A stretch of DNA of 64,000 nt from AP-15 sp963775875 (GTDB lineage: Bacteria > Pseudomonadota > Alphaproteobacteria > ATCC43930 > CGMCC-115725): contig CAVZKP010000019.1 of NCBI GenBank assembly GCA_963775875.1, positions 124,001-188,000 on the forward strand. Reading direction: 5' to 3'. Of the stretch, positions 1 to 9,559 are shown one piece after another. Each line of letters starts with the position of its first letter. Positions within the stretch are counted from its first letter, which is position 1. The translations under genes were made by a program, and so were the position numbers. The notes beneath the pieces were generated by a model. That model saw only the letters and a program-made list of their open reading frames with translations. It searched no databases and was not told where the DNA came from.

Positions 1-189
1 CGGTCTATCTGTTTCGGCGACGCCGAGCGCTGGACCGAGTTGATGAAGCCGTTGGCCTTCGGCCGCGCCGCCAAGTCCGAGGGGATCGGCTGGTTGGCCG
101 CCTTCCTCGCCTCCGACCGCTCCGCCTACACCACCGGCTCGATCATCACCATCGACGGCGGTGGCTCCAGCCGGCGCAGCGCGCTATGA
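1..189 (+). CDS. SDR-family oxidoreductase, C-terminal fragment
   Basis: The open frame enters from the left edge and stops at TGA 187-189, giving 62 residues. It reads like the end of a classical short-chain dehydrogenase/reductase: a loop with 'PLAFGRAA', then 'IGWLAAFLASD', then 'YTTGSIITIDGG', the usual last strand where the C-terminus closes on the NAD(P)-binding core. The Rossmann glycine motif and the YxxxK active site lie outside the window, so substrate and cofactor cannot be judged. The next recognisable gene is about 800 bases away and on the other strand, so no operon partner is visible downstream. Confidence 0.8.
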   Translation, partial: RSICFGDAERWTELMKPLAFGRAAKSEGIGWLAAFLASDRSAYTTGSIITIDGGGSSRRSAL

Positions 190-992
190 CGCTGGGTCTT
201 CCTACGACCCTAGCGATTACGTTGCCAAAATTGTAACTGGTCCTCAGTTTGTCGGTTTGCATAATGCTCCGCCAGCTCCGCCAGCTTTAGCATAAGACTA
301 GTTTTGCAGAGATTTCCGTATGAATGTCTCGATAACTCACTGCGCAACAATCCACGGATGACTGATTTCGATCAGGATCGTATCGTCTATTTTGAAGATA
401 CACCGTGTCCGCATTGTATAACTTGCGCCGTTACCGCGGAGGATGACTTGTCGTGGCCTGATTGGATCCCGCGAGCAAAGCCCGTTGGCGATAAGGTGCG
501 GAGAGCGTGGCATGTTTAGGATGCGTGAAATCGTTTATCGTCATAGCTCTGAGAATGCGATCTGTACCCTCTTGACTCCATACTCGTCGAGATATTGATG
601 TTTCAGACAAGCCATCAACTTTCAATATCAGTAATGGTTGCTGAGGTGCTGCCATAGTTCGTTATTTTATATCGAACAGTCGCGCTACTAATGCTGCCCT
701 CCGCTTCGGACATCTGCCGGAGTTCTGATCGTCAGTTGGCCAAGTCACGAGAAACGTCTACTCTAAATACATGTCCATCTGTAGCTCTCCCTTACGTGCT
801 GACCGATCTGGGCCTCAGCCGGAATTATGGCGTGTCGCGCACCATTCCAAGACGCCGGTCGGTTCAAGGGTCCTTCGATAGCACTCCCCCGCGAGCATTT
901 CTTTAATGGAGAATTGTCACCTTGAGAAGGCCGGATGCTGCTTTGCCAACCGTATAATTGCCGAATATTGGATTGAGGGCGCCTTGATGACC
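190..992. other. AT-richer region without a recognisable gene
   Basis: About 800 bases between the SDR gene and the end of hemB hold only short unsupported open frames on both strands, none longer than 77 codons, and none recalls a known family. Base composition is visibly lower in G+C (near 50% by eye in the first half) than the surrounding sequence, and the third-position GC bias typical of real genes here is absent. I see no tRNA cloverleaf, no transposase remnant and no clear terminal inverted repeats. It could be eroded foreign DNA or a long regulatory spacer. Confidence 0.5.
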
Positions 993-2003
993 TCATCCCG
1001 CCTTCAGCATTCGGGCGGCGTCGACCGCGGCGTAGCTCAGGATGCCGTCGGCGCCGGCGCGTTTGAAGGCGATCAGGCTCTCCATGATCGCGCGCTCGCC
1101 GTCGAGCCAGCCATTGAGTGCGGCGGCGTGCAGCATCGCGTATTCGCCGCTGACCTGATAGGCGTAGGTCGGCACCCGGAACGCCTCTTTGACCCGGCGG
1201 ACGATGTCGAGATAGGGCATGCCGGGCTTGACCATGACCATGTCGGCGCCCTCCTGCAGGTCGAGCGCCACCTCGCGCAGGGCCTCGTCGCTGTTGGCGG
1301 GGTCCATCTGATAGGTGCGCTTGTCGGCGCTGCCGAGTGCCGCCTTCGAGCCGATCGCGTCGCGGAACGGCCCATAAAAGGCCGAGGCGTATTTCGCCGC
1401 GTAGGACATGATCCGGACCCGCGCGAAGCCGGCCTCGTCGAGCGCGTCGCGAACCGCGCCGACCCGGCCGTCCATCATGTCCGACGGCGCGATGATGTCG
1501 CAGCCGGCCGCGGCCTGGACCACCGCCTGACGGCGCAGCAGCGCCACGGTCTCGTCGTTCTCGACATAGCCGGCGCGGATCACCCCGTCATGCCCGTGCG
1601 AGGTGAACGGGTCGAGCGCCACGTCGCATAGCACGCCGAGATCGGGCAGCGCCTGTTTCAATGCCGCTACCGCGCGGCAGACCAGGTTGCCGGGGTTCAG
1701 CGCCTCGCTGCCCTCCTCGTCCTTGAGGCCGGTCGGCACCGCGGGAAACACCGCGATCGTCGGGATGCCGAGCCCCGCCGCCTCGCCGGCGGCGTCGACC
1801 AATGCCGGAATCGGCAACCGGAACACACCGGGCATCGAGGCGATCGGCTGCTTATGGCCCTCGTCATGGACGAAGACCGGCCAGATCAGATCGCCTGCTG
1901 TCAGAACGCTTTCGGCGACGAGCTTGCGCGACCAGGCGTCGCGGCGGTTGCGCCGCAATCTTAGGCGCGGGTAGGGGGCGAGCGGCGGCAGAAACGCGGT
2001 CAC
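993..2003 (-). CDS. hemB: Delta-aminolevulinic acid dehydratase (porphobilinogen synthase)
   Basis: Condenses two 5-aminolevulinate molecules to porphobilinogen in cytosolic tetrapyrrole synthesis. The 336-residue protein has both Schiff-base/active-site lysine regions: 'SYAAKYASAFYGPFRDA' and 'MVKPGMPYLDIV'. The metal segment reads 'CDVALDPFTSHGHDG', with aspartates where the E. coli enzyme has the zinc-binding cysteines, so this is the Mg-type site seen in many alphaproteobacteria and plants. I chose GTG 2003 because GGGGGAG lies seven bases upstream and the protein then begins just before the conserved 'PRLRLRRNRR'. The open frame itself extends to 2117, but that extra N-terminus is not family-like. 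Confidence 0.95.
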   Translation of the reverse strand: MTAFLPPLAPYPRLRLRRNRRDAWSRKLVAESVLTAGDLIWPVFVHDEGHKQPIASMPGVFRLPIPALVDAAGEAAGLGIPTIAVFPAVPTGLKDEEGSEALNPGNLVCRAVAALKQALPDLGVLCDVALDPFTSHGHDGVIRAGYVENDETVALLRRQAVVQAAAGCDIIAPSDMMDGRVGAVRDALDEAGFARVRIMSYAAKYASAFYGPFRDAIGSKAALGSADKRTYQMDPANSDEALREVALDLQEGADMVMVKPGMPYLDIVRRVKEAFRVPTYAYQVSGEYAMLHAAALNGWLDGERAIMESLIAFKRAGADGILSYAAVDAARMLKAG

Positions 2004-2292
2004 GGGACGACTCCCCCGAAAGCAAAAGGATGCGAATGGTGCGAAAATAGGCTTGTGCGCCGGAGGATACAACGCGCCGCCAGCTCGCCGGGGCCGGTCA
2101 CGGAATGTGGTCGGCAAAAGCCTGCAATGCCCGCGCAGGCGAGGGCGGCGTTTCCCGTCCTCAGGGGAGCCCGATGGGCATAAGCGGCGGGTCTTTCGTC
2201 ACCGGTGCATTCCACGACGGCCGGATCTCGGGCATGCTGCGCCGTTGCCCGATCATCGCCACTGCCCGAACCCGCGAACGAGTTGGAGTGAG

Positions 2293-2697
2293 ATGGATAC
2301 TTCCCGAAAGACCAGTTTCGACGACCGGCTGAACGCCGCCGCGAACGCCAAGAAGGCGGAGCTGGAAAAGTTTCGCGCACGATCCGGGGCGCAAGATCCG
2401 GCATTCGCCGAACGACAGGCCGCCCGCCAGGCAGTCGTCGCCGCTCGCGAGGCGCGCGCCGCCGAGCGCAACATCGCCCGGCAGGCCGTCCTGGCCCGCG
2501 AGGCCGACGAGAAGGCCGCCCGCGAGGTTGCGGCGCAAGCCGAGCGAGCGGCCCATGCCGCCGCAACGGAAGCCGGGCAGGCGGCCCGCGATGCCGAAAT
2601 TGCCAAGCAGGCGGCCGATCAGATCGCCCTCGAAGCCGAACGCAAGGCCGCCCGCGACGCCCGCTATGCCGCGCGCAAGGCCCGGCCGCGGAAATGA
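2293..2697 (+). CDS. DUF6481 family protein
   Basis: A 134-residue, very charged, Ala/Glu/Arg-rich protein of unknown function. The N-terminal 'FDDRLNAAANAKKAELEKFRA' and the C-terminal 'AARDARYAARKARPRK' match the DUF6481 family as I remember it from Sphingomonadales and other Alphaproteobacteria. The middle is a long uninterrupted helix, probably a single charged coil, with no membrane segment or signal peptide. ATG 2293 is preceded by GGAG; the open frame runs further upstream but that part has no family character. It stands alone between hemB (divergent) and rph. Confidence 0.75.
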   Translation: MDTSRKTSFDDRLNAAANAKKAELEKFRARSGAQDPAFAERQAARQAVVAAREARAAERNIARQAVLAREADEKAAREVAAQAERAAHAAATEAGQAARDAEIAKQAADQIALEAERKAARDARYAARKARPRK

Positions 2698-2915
2698 TCG
2701 CGCGCCCGGCGGGCCGGTATGGCGGGTCCGGCCAGCGGTGCGGCTTCCTGCGCGCCGGCCGGGAGCGCAGGGCGAACCCGCCTTCCGCCGATGCCTCCCA
2801 TGCCGTCGGCCGGTCGGGAATGCCGGTCGGTCATCGTCCTCGGCCTCTCGGCGGGGTGGACGCGGCGGGGCCGGGCGAGTAGCGTCGCGCGCTCCGATCA
2901 TTGGCGGAGTGAGCA

Positions 2916-3636
2916 ATGCGACCCTCGGGACGCGCAGCCGATATGATGCGCCCGGTCAGCCTCGAGGCCGGTGTCGCCAAATACGCCGAGGGCTCGTGCC
3001 TGGCCAAATTCGGCGACACCCATGTCTTGTGCACCGCCACGGTCGAGGAGCGGGTGCCGCCATTCCTGCGCAACACCGGCAAGGGCTGGGTCACCGCCGA
3101 ATACGGCATGCTGCCGCGCTCGACCCACACCCGCACCGACCGCGAGGCGGCGCGCGGCCGGCAGAGCGGGCGCACCCAGGAGATCCAGCGGCTGATCGGC
3201 CGCAGCCTGCGCGCGGTCGCCGATCTCGCCAAGCTCGGCGAGCGCCAGCTCCGCATCGATTGCGACGTATTGCAGGCCGATGGCGGCACCCGCACCGCCG
3301 CCGTCACCGGCAGCTATGTGGCATTGCACCAGGCGTTGCAGCGCCTGGTCTCGGCCGGTCAGCTGCCGGTGCTGCCGCTCGCCGACAGCGTGGCCGCGGT
3401 GTCGTGCGGCGTCGTCGCCGGCGGTGCCGTCCTCGACCTCGATTACGCCGAGGATTCGCAGGCGATGACCGACGCCAATTTCGTGCTGACCGGCGCCGGC
3501 GGCATCGTCGAGATCCAGGCGACCGCCGAGGGCGCGCCCGTTCGACGAGGCGCAATTCGCCGAGATGCTGCGGCTCGCCCGCGCCGGCATCGCCGATCTG
3601 GCCCGACGGCAGCGCGCGGCGCTCGGCCTCGGCTGA
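2916..3636 (+). pseudogene. rph: Ribonuclease PH, interrupted by one frameshift
   Basis: RNase PH is the phosphorolytic 3'-5' exoribonuclease that trims tRNA 3' ends. The first ~208 residues are a normal RNase PH ('GDTHVLCTATVEE', 'GWVTAEYGMLPRST', 'RQSGRTQEIQRLIGRSLRA', 'DCDVLQADGGTRTA', 'DLDYAEDSQA'). After 'EIQATAEGAP' the frame is lost: the expected end ('FDEAQFAEMLRLARAGIADLARRQR' region) continues one base later and stops at TGA 3634-3636. One extra C or G near 3536-3540 explains it. The read frame as given runs on to 3644. Start ATG 2916 has GGAG upstream. Only four bases separate the true stop from rdgB, so the two are co-transcribed. Sequencing error is as likely as real inactivation. 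Confidence 0.85.
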
Positions 3637-3640
3637 CCGG

Positions 3641-4242
3641 ATGACCCGCCGCTTCGACGCGAGCCGGCTGGTCATCGCCAGCCACAACCCGGGCAAGGTC
3701 GAGCGAGATCGCGGCATTGCTGGCGCCGTTCGCGATCGGCGTCGTTGCGGCCGGCGCGCTGGGCCTCCCCGAACCCGAGGAGACCGGAGACAGCTTCGAA
3801 GCCAACGCCGCGTTGAAGGCGCGCGCCTCGGCCGAGGCCGGCGGCCTACCGGCGCTCGCCGATGATTCCGGGCTCGTGGTGCCGGCATTGGGCGGCGCGC
3901 CCGGGATCTACTCGGCGCGCTGGGCCGGCCCGGCCAAGGATTTTCGCGGCGCGATGGCCCGCGTCCACCGCGAACTCGGCGACCGCGACCGCAGCGCGTC
4001 TTTCGTCGCGGTGCTGGCCCTGGCCTGGCCCGATGGCGGCATGGAATTGTTCCGCGGCGAGGTCGCGGGCCATCTCGTCTGGCCGCCGCGCGGCGAACGC
4101 GGCTTCGGTTACGACCCGATATTCGTCCCCGAAGGCCGCGCGCCTGACCTTCGGCGAGATGGACCCGGCGGCAAAGCATCAAATCAGCCACCGCGCCCGC
4201 GCCTTCGCCAAGCTGGCCGATGCGTGTTTCTCTAGCCGCTGA
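3641..4242 (+). pseudogene. rdgB: XTP/dITP diphosphatase (RdgB/HAM1), interrupted by two frameshifts
   Basis: This family hydrolyses non-canonical purine triphosphates (dITP, XTP) to keep them out of DNA. Three frames must be joined. ATG 3641 starts 'RLVIASHNPGKV'; one extra base near 3697-3703 moves the rest ('EIAALLAPF', then 'EETGDSFEANAALKARA', 'ALADDSGLVVPALGGAPGIYSARWAG', 'GERGFGYDPIFVPEG') into the next frame; another near 4136-4144 moves the end ('LTFGEMDPAAKHQISHRARAFAKLA') once more, to TGA 4240-4242. Each shift is +1. All family motifs survive, so the protein would be complete once two bases are removed. It sits between rph and hemW with almost no spacing. Confidence 0.85.
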
Positions 4243-4243
4243 G

Positions 4244-5398
4244 ATGGGCGAGGCGGAACCCCTCGCGGTCTACCTCCATTGGCCGTTCTGCCGCTCGAAA
4301 TGTCCCTATTGCGATTTCAACAGCCATGTCCGCGACCGCATCGACGCGGACCGCTGGACCCGGGCCTTGCTCGCCGATCTCGACCATCACGGCGGGCTCG
4401 TCCCGAACCGCACGGTCGGCTCGGTGTTTTTCGGCGGCGGCACGCCTTCGCTGATGCCGCCGGAGACGGTCGCGGCATTGCTCGATCGGTTGCGCCAAAT
4501 CTGGCGGGTCGTCCCCGATGTCGAAATCACCCTCGAAGCCAACCCCAACTCCGCCGAGGCCGAACGTTTCCGCGCCTTCGCCATGGCCGGGATCAATCGC
4601 CTGTCATTGGGCGTCCAGGCGCTCGACCCGGCGGCGTTGCGCTTTCTCGGCCGCGCCCATGACCGCGCCGAAGCGATCGCCGCGATCGAGCATGCCCGCG
4701 ACAATTTCCCCCGATTTTCGTTCGACCTGATCTACGCCCGCCCCGGCCAGACCGCGGCGGCGTGGCGCGGCGAACTCGACGAGGCGCTGAACCTGGCCGG
4801 CGAGCATCTCTCGCTCTACCAGCTGACGATCGAGCCCGGCACCGCCTTCGCCACCCTGGCCCGGCGCGGCGACCTGGTCCCGCCCGACGACGACAGCGCC
4901 GCATCGCTCTACGAGGCGACCCAGGAACGGCTCGCCGCCGCCGGATTGCCGGCCTACGAGATCTCGAATCACGCCCGCCCCGGCGCCGAATGCCGCCACA
5001 ACCTCGCCTATTGGCGCTATCAGGATTATCTGGGCATCGGCCCCGGCGCCCACGGCCGCCTGACCCGAGCCGGCGTCAAAAGCGCGACCCGCCAGCGCCG
5101 CATGCCCGAGGCCTGGCTCGCCGCGGTCGAAACCGCCGGCACCGGGCTCGAAGAGACCTTGCCGATCGCCCGCGATACCGCGATCGAAGAAATGCTGATG
5201 ATGGGGCTGCGCCTGACCGAAGGGATCGCGCGCCGGCGCCTCGAACAAATCGCCGGCCAGAGCGTCGAGACCCGGTTCGCCCGCACCCTTCCGGCGCTGA
5301 TCGAAGGCGGCTTTCTGACCCTCGATCGCGACCGTCTCGCCGCCACCGCCGCCGGCCGCCAGCGCCTCAACGCCGTGCTCGCCGCCCTGATCGGCTGA
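4244..5398 (+). CDS. hemW: Radical SAM heme chaperone HemW (coproporphyrinogen III oxidase-like)
   Basis: HemW binds heme and a 4Fe-4S cluster and hands heme to target proteins; it was formerly mislabelled HemN. The radical-SAM cysteine motif is 'CRSKCPYCDF' near residue 18. 'FFGGGTPSLMPPETV', 'LEANPNSAE' and 'RLSLGVQALD' follow, and the C-terminal HemN_C region has 'GIGPGAHGRL'. The 384-residue length is normal. ATG 4244 comes one base after the rdgB stop; an alternative ATG at 4220 would overlap rdgB. It is the last gene of the rph-rdgB-hemW run, an order common in Alphaproteobacteria, and converges with the kinase gene downstream. Confidence 0.93.
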   Translation: MGEAEPLAVYLHWPFCRSKCPYCDFNSHVRDRIDADRWTRALLADLDHHGGLVPNRTVGSVFFGGGTPSLMPPETVAALLDRLRQIWRVVPDVEITLEANPNSAEAERFRAFAMAGINRLSLGVQALDPAALRFLGRAHDRAEAIAAIEHARDNFPRFSFDLIYARPGQTAAAWRGELDEALNLAGEHLSLYQLTIEPGTAFATLARRGDLVPPDDDSAASLYEATQERLAAAGLPAYEISNHARPGAECRHNLAYWRYQDYLGIGPGAHGRLTRAGVKSATRQRRMPEAWLAAVETAGTGLEETLPIARDTAIEEMLMMGLRLTEGIARRRLEQIAGQSVETRFARTLPALIEGGFLTLDRDRLAATAAGRQRLNAVLAALIG

Positions 5399-5424
5399 AG
5401 CGCCGTCCGCTGGTCAGCAGGCGG

Positions 5425-8400
5425 TCAGCAGGGATTCCCGTCGTCGAGCGCGGCGCGCACCTTTTCCGCCAAAGCGGCATAAGTAAAGGGCTTTTGGATC
5501 AATGTGATGCCACGGTCGATCCGGCCGTCATGGATGATCTCACGGCTGGCATAGCCGGTGGTGAACAGCACCCGGAGGGTTGGCCGCAGACGCTGCGCGG
5601 CATCGGCCAATTGACGCCCGTTCATGCCCTCTGGAAGCCCGATATCGGTGAACAGCAGGCGGATCGACGGCTCTGCCTCCAGCCGGCGCAGCGCCTCGGC
5701 GGCGTCGCTCGCCTCGATCACGCGGTAGCCGAGCTCGCTCAGGCTGCTGACGGTGCTCGCCCGCACCGCGTCATTGTCTTCGACGACGAGCACGCTCTCG
5801 CCCCTGCTTCCCGCCGCCACCGCGGCTGCGGCGCCGTCGCTGGCCGGCTGGTCCGGACCGTGCCGGTGGCGGGGCAGATAGACGCGCACCGTCGTCCCGA
5901 GCCCGATGGCGCTGTCGAGTTCGACATGCCCGCCCGACTGCTTGACAAACCCGTAGACCTGACTGAGACCGAGGCCGGTGCCCTTGCCCACATCCTTGGT
6001 GGTGAAGAACGGCTCGAACGCCCGTTCGACCGCCTCCTGCGTCATCCCGGTCCCGGTGTCGCTGACGGCGATCATCACGTAATCGCCGGAGATCACTTCC
6101 GCATGCGGCCCAAGATCGTCGGCATCGAGCGTGTTGTTCGAGGTTTCGAGCGTCAGCCTGCCGCCCTCGGGCATCGCGTCGCGGGCATTGACCGCGAGAT
6201 TTAGGATGGCGTTCTCCAGCTGGTTCGGGTCGACAAAGGTGCGCCACAGGCCGCCGGTGAGCCGGGTGTCGATCGCGATCGTCTCGCCCAGAGTGCGGCG
6301 CAGCAAATCGGACATGCCGGCGACCAGCCGATCGGGCTCGACCGGCTTGGGGTCGAGCGGCTGGCGCCGGGCAAAGGCGAGCAGCCGCTGGGTCAGCGAG
6401 GCCGCCCGCTCGACCCCGGCCAAGGCCGCCTGCACCGCCCGCCGCCGCCGCTCGCCGCCTTCCGCAACCGGCGAAAGCTGGCGCTCGAGGATTTCCAGAT
6501 TGCCTTGGATGACCAGCAAAAGATTGTTCATGTCGTGCGCGACGCCGCCGGTCAGCTGGCCGATCGCCTCCATCTTTTGCGCTTGGCGCAAGGACGATTC
6601 AGCCTGGCGGCGGCGTTCGATCTCGGCGACGACGCGCTCCTCGAGCGTCTCGCTGAAACGGCGCAGTGCCGCTTCGGCATCTTTGCGCGTGGTGATGTCG
6701 ATCCCGGCGCAGATCGCGCCGACCACCTGGCCGGCACTGTCGCGCACCGGTGCGGCATGGGTGAGCAGCGCCAGCGATCCGCCATCGTCAAAGCGGATCT
6801 CGATCTCGTCGTCGCGAACCTCCTCGCCGCGCGCGGCCCGCTGCAGCGGCAAGCTGCGCGGATCGGCCTCGACATCGCCGCGGAACATGCGGAAATTCCA
6901 CGGCCGCTCGCCTTCGGGGGCGGTTAGCGACGGGTTGGCGTCCGAGGCGAGGCGCAGCAGCCCCGCCGCGTGGCGGTTGCCCCAGACCCGGCTGGCATCC
7001 GGGTCGCTGGTGAACCAGACCCCGGCCGGCACGGTTTCGAGCAGGGTTTCGAGTTCGGCGGTGCGCGCGCGCAAAGTCTCTGCGGTTTCCCGCCGCAGCC
7101 GCGCCATTTCCATGTTGGCTCTCACCCGGGCAAGCAATTCGCGCGCGGCAAACGGCTTTGTCAGGTAGTCGTCGGCCCCGGCGGTCATCCCGTCGACGCG
7201 GGCTTCTTCGCCGGCGCGGGCGGATAGCAGGATGAACGGGACCTCGCGCAACTCGGGCTCGTTGCGCACCGCCTGCAGCAGGCCGAACCCGTCGAGAAGC
7301 GGCATCATCACATCGCTGAGAATCAGGTCCGGCCGCCGCTGCCGGGCCAAGTCCAAAGCCGTTGCCCCGTTGGCCGCGGTCACCACCTCGTAGTGGTCGG
7401 TCAGCAGCCGGCGCACATAATCGCGCATATCGGCGTTGTCGTCGGCCAACAGCACGACCGAGCGCCCGCCCGCCGCCATCCCCGCGGCATAAGGGGCGTG
7501 ATCGGCCGGCGGCGTCTCGCCGGCTGGGCCGACCCCGATTTCGGCGTCGAGCCAGCGCAGCGCCTCCTCGACAAAAGCCTCGGCGCGGATATCGGTCGCC
7601 GCCAATAGGCGGGCGCCGCCGATCCGCTCGGCCGGCAGGTGCGCGCTTCCGGTCGGTATCGTCACGGTGAACATGCTGCCCTGTCCGGGCACGCTTTCGG
7701 CCGTCACAGTTCCGCCATGCAACCGGACCAGTTCGCTGACCAGCGCCAGCCCGATGCCGGTGCCCTCCTGGGTGCGCCCCAGCTGTCCCTCGACGCGATG
7801 AAATCGCTCGAACAGCCGCGGCAGCTCGTGGATCGGAATGCCGACGCCGGTGTCTCGAACCGTCAGCTCGACCGCAGCCGCGCCGCAGGCCGGCCGAAGC
7901 GCCACGCTCACCTCGCCCGCGAGGGTATATTTGAAGGCGTTGGACAGCAGGTTCAGAACGATCTTCTCCCACATGTCGCGGGCGACGAAGACCGGCTCCG
8001 CAAGCGGCTCGCAGCCCACGACGTAGCGCAGCCCGGCGCGCGACATGGCCGAGCGGAACGTGCTGGCCAGCTCCGTCGTGAATTCGGCCAGATCGACCGG
8101 CTCGTAGACCGCTTCAAAGCGGCCGGCCTCGATCCGGGAAAAATCGAGCAAGGTGTTGACGAGCTTCAGCAGGCGAAGCCCGTTACGGTGCATCAGCTCG
8201 ACCTCGGCGCGATCGGCGGCGACGCTCGGCGCATTGCCGCTGCGCAACAGCAGATCCTCGATCGGGCTCAGCAGCAGGGTCAGCGGCGTGCGGAATTCGT
8301 GACTGGCGTTCGAGAAAAAGGTGGTCTTGGCCCGGTCGATCTCGGCCAGTGCCTCGGCCCGGCGGCGTTCGATCTGATAGGCCTGGGCGGCGGCGAGACC

Positions 8401-9375
8401 GGCGCCGATCTGCCCGGCAACCAGGCTGAGGAAGCCCTGATACTCGCTGTCGAACGGGCGATACGGGTTGATGCCGGCGACGAACACCCCGGCCGGGCGC
8501 GTCTGGCCCTGGTGGGCGATCGGCAGCACGATCGCTTGGCTGGGTGGCTTGCTCCACGGTCCTTGCGGCAGATCGAGGCCGGGGGCGAGATCGCGGACGA
8601 TCACCGGCGCCGCGGTGCGCAACACCCGGTCGGCCGGCCATGGGGCGTCGCTCGCGCCAATCGCGAAACTGGCCGGAGCGGCGGGATGGCGATCGGCAAA
8701 ACCGCTGGCGCAGGCCAGCTGGGCGACCTTGCCGGCTTCGTCGAACAGATAAGTCAGGCTGAACGGCAAATCGTGCCGCGCGGCCAGACAATCGGCGGCG
8801 GCGGCGAACAGTTCGGGCAACGCGCGGCTGTCGGCGATGGTGGCGGCGAGCTCCCGCAGCAATCGCAGCCGCCGCTCGCCGATGACCCGCTCGGTTTCCT
8901 CCGAGACGACGCACAAATGACCCATGACCTTGCCGTCGTCGTTTCGCAGCGGGCTGTAGGAAAAGGTGTGATAGGTCTCCTCGCTAAAGCCGCGGCGCTC
9001 GAGAAACAGCAGCAGCGCCTCGTCCCAGGTCGCCTCGCCGGTGCGCAGCACCCGGTCGATGCGCGGCTGGATGTCTTCCCAGATCTCGGCCCAAACTTCA
9101 CGGGAGGGTCGGCCCAGCGCCCAGGGATGCTTGACCCCGAGGGTTGGCGCATAGGCGTCGTTGTAGAGAAAGGTCAGCTCGGGTCCCCAACCGAGCCACA
9201 TCGCAAAACGCGAGGTCAGCAATATGCTGACCGCGGTCCGCAGGCTCTGCGGCCAGCCCTCGACCCGCCCGATCGGCGTCGTCGACCAGTCGCGGGTCTG
9301 CATCAGTGACCCCATCTCGCCGGCGCCGGCGAGCGCTATGGGTCGTGGCTCGTATTTGGGTGAACGTTCGGCCAT
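5425..9375 (-). CDS. Hybrid sensor histidine kinase with two transmitter and two receiver modules
   Basis: A 1316-residue cytosolic signalling protein without membrane segments. Rough order: PAS-like N-terminus (to ~180), GAF-like domain (~190-335), HisKA with 'SHEFRTPL' (His ~359), HATPase with 'GTGIGLALV' (to ~572), receiver with 'SDVMMPLLDG' (Asp ~690), PAS with C-terminal PAC (~760-900), second HisKA with 'GGVAHDMNN' (His ~947), second HATPase ('GKGTGLGLSQVYG'), and a terminal receiver with 'FTDIGLP'. ATG 9375 has an AGAGG box nine bases upstream; the frame is open to 9480 but that part is not conserved. No separate response regulator is adjacent, so output probably goes to a distant partner. 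Input is unknown; PAS and GAF suggest a small ligand or chromophore. Confidence 0.88.
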   Translation of the reverse strand: MAERSPKYEPRPIALAGAGEMGSLMQTRDWSTTPIGRVEGWPQSLRTAVSILLTSRFAMWLGWGPELTFLYNDAYAPTLGVKHPWALGRPSREVWAEIWEDIQPRIDRVLRTGEATWDEALLLFLERRGFSEETYHTFSYSPLRNDDGKVMGHLCVVSEETERVIGERRLRLLRELAATIADSRALPELFAAAADCLAARHDLPFSLTYLFDEAGKVAQLACASGFADRHPAAPASFAIGASDAPWPADRVLRTAAPVIVRDLAPGLDLPQGPWSKPPSQAIVLPIAHQGQTRPAGVFVAGINPYRPFDSEYQGFLSLVAGQIGAGLAAAQAYQIERRRAEALAEIDRAKTTFFSNASHEFRTPLTLLLSPIEDLLLRSGNAPSVAADRAEVELMHRNGLRLLKLVNTLLDFSRIEAGRFEAVYEPVDLAEFTTELASTFRSAMSRAGLRYVVGCEPLAEPVFVARDMWEKIVLNLLSNAFKYTLAGEVSVALRPACGAAAVELTVRDTGVGIPIHELPRLFERFHRVEGQLGRTQEGTGIGLALVSELVRLHGGTVTAESVPGQGSMFTVTIPTGSAHLPAERIGGARLLAATDIRAEAFVEEALRWLDAEIGVGPAGETPPADHAPYAAGMAAGGRSVVLLADDNADMRDYVRRLLTDHYEVVTAANGATALDLARQRRPDLILSDVMMPLLDGFGLLQAVRNEPELREVPFILLSARAGEEARVDGMTAGADDYLTKPFAARELLARVRANMEMARLRRETAETLRARTAELETLLETVPAGVWFTSDPDASRVWGNRHAAGLLRLASDANPSLTAPEGERPWNFRMFRGDVEADPRSLPLQRAARGEEVRDDEIEIRFDDGGSLALLTHAAPVRDSAGQVVGAICAGIDITTRKDAEAALRRFSETLEERVVAEIERRRQAESSLRQAQKMEAIGQLTGGVAHDMNNLLLVIQGNLEILERQLSPVAEGGERRRRAVQAALAGVERAASLTQRLLAFARRQPLDPKPVEPDRLVAGMSDLLRRTLGETIAIDTRLTGGLWRTFVDPNQLENAILNLAVNARDAMPEGGRLTLETSNNTLDADDLGPHAEVISGDYVMIAVSDTGTGMTQEAVERAFEPFFTTKDVGKGTGLGLSQVYGFVKQSGGHVELDSAIGLGTTVRVYLPRHRHGPDQPASDGAAAAVAAGSRGESVLVVEDNDAVRASTVSSLSELGYRVIEASDAAEALRRLEAEPSIRLLFTDIGLPEGMNGRQLADAAQRLRPTLRVLFTTGYASREIIHDGRIDRGITLIQKPFTYAALAEKVRAALDDGNPC

Positions 9376-9485
9376 CGAACCTCTCGGGATGCGGCGGCGG
9401 GCCGGGAAGCAGCCGATGGCCGGGCATCCCTCGCCGCCGGCGCCGCGCGGCCAGGAAGTGCCCGTCGGAAATCGGCGCACCCGAT

Positions 9486-9499
9486 AGGTGAAAACACCT
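9486..9499. promoter_or_regulatory. Short inverted repeat in the divergent kinase/GMC promoter region
   Basis: AGGTG-AAAA-CACCT forms a perfect 5-bp inverted repeat with a four-base centre in the 184-base divergent spacer. A TATAGT box at 9509-9514 lies 46 bases before the GMC start, but no good -35 is seen. The repeat could be a small operator or a chance hairpin. Confidence 0.25.
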
Positions 9500-9559
9500 G
9501 ACGGGGTCTATAGTTTCCGGCCGTCCGGCCCAGGCCGGGCGTGGCGGGGAGGCGGGTTG

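Noticed and set aside
304..996. Several 60-77 codon frames in the AT-richer region
   Set aside because: No family resemblance, no ribosome site with good spacing, overlapping on both strands.
7639..9309. 556-codon plus-strand frame
   Set aside because: Antisense shadow of the large hybrid kinase.
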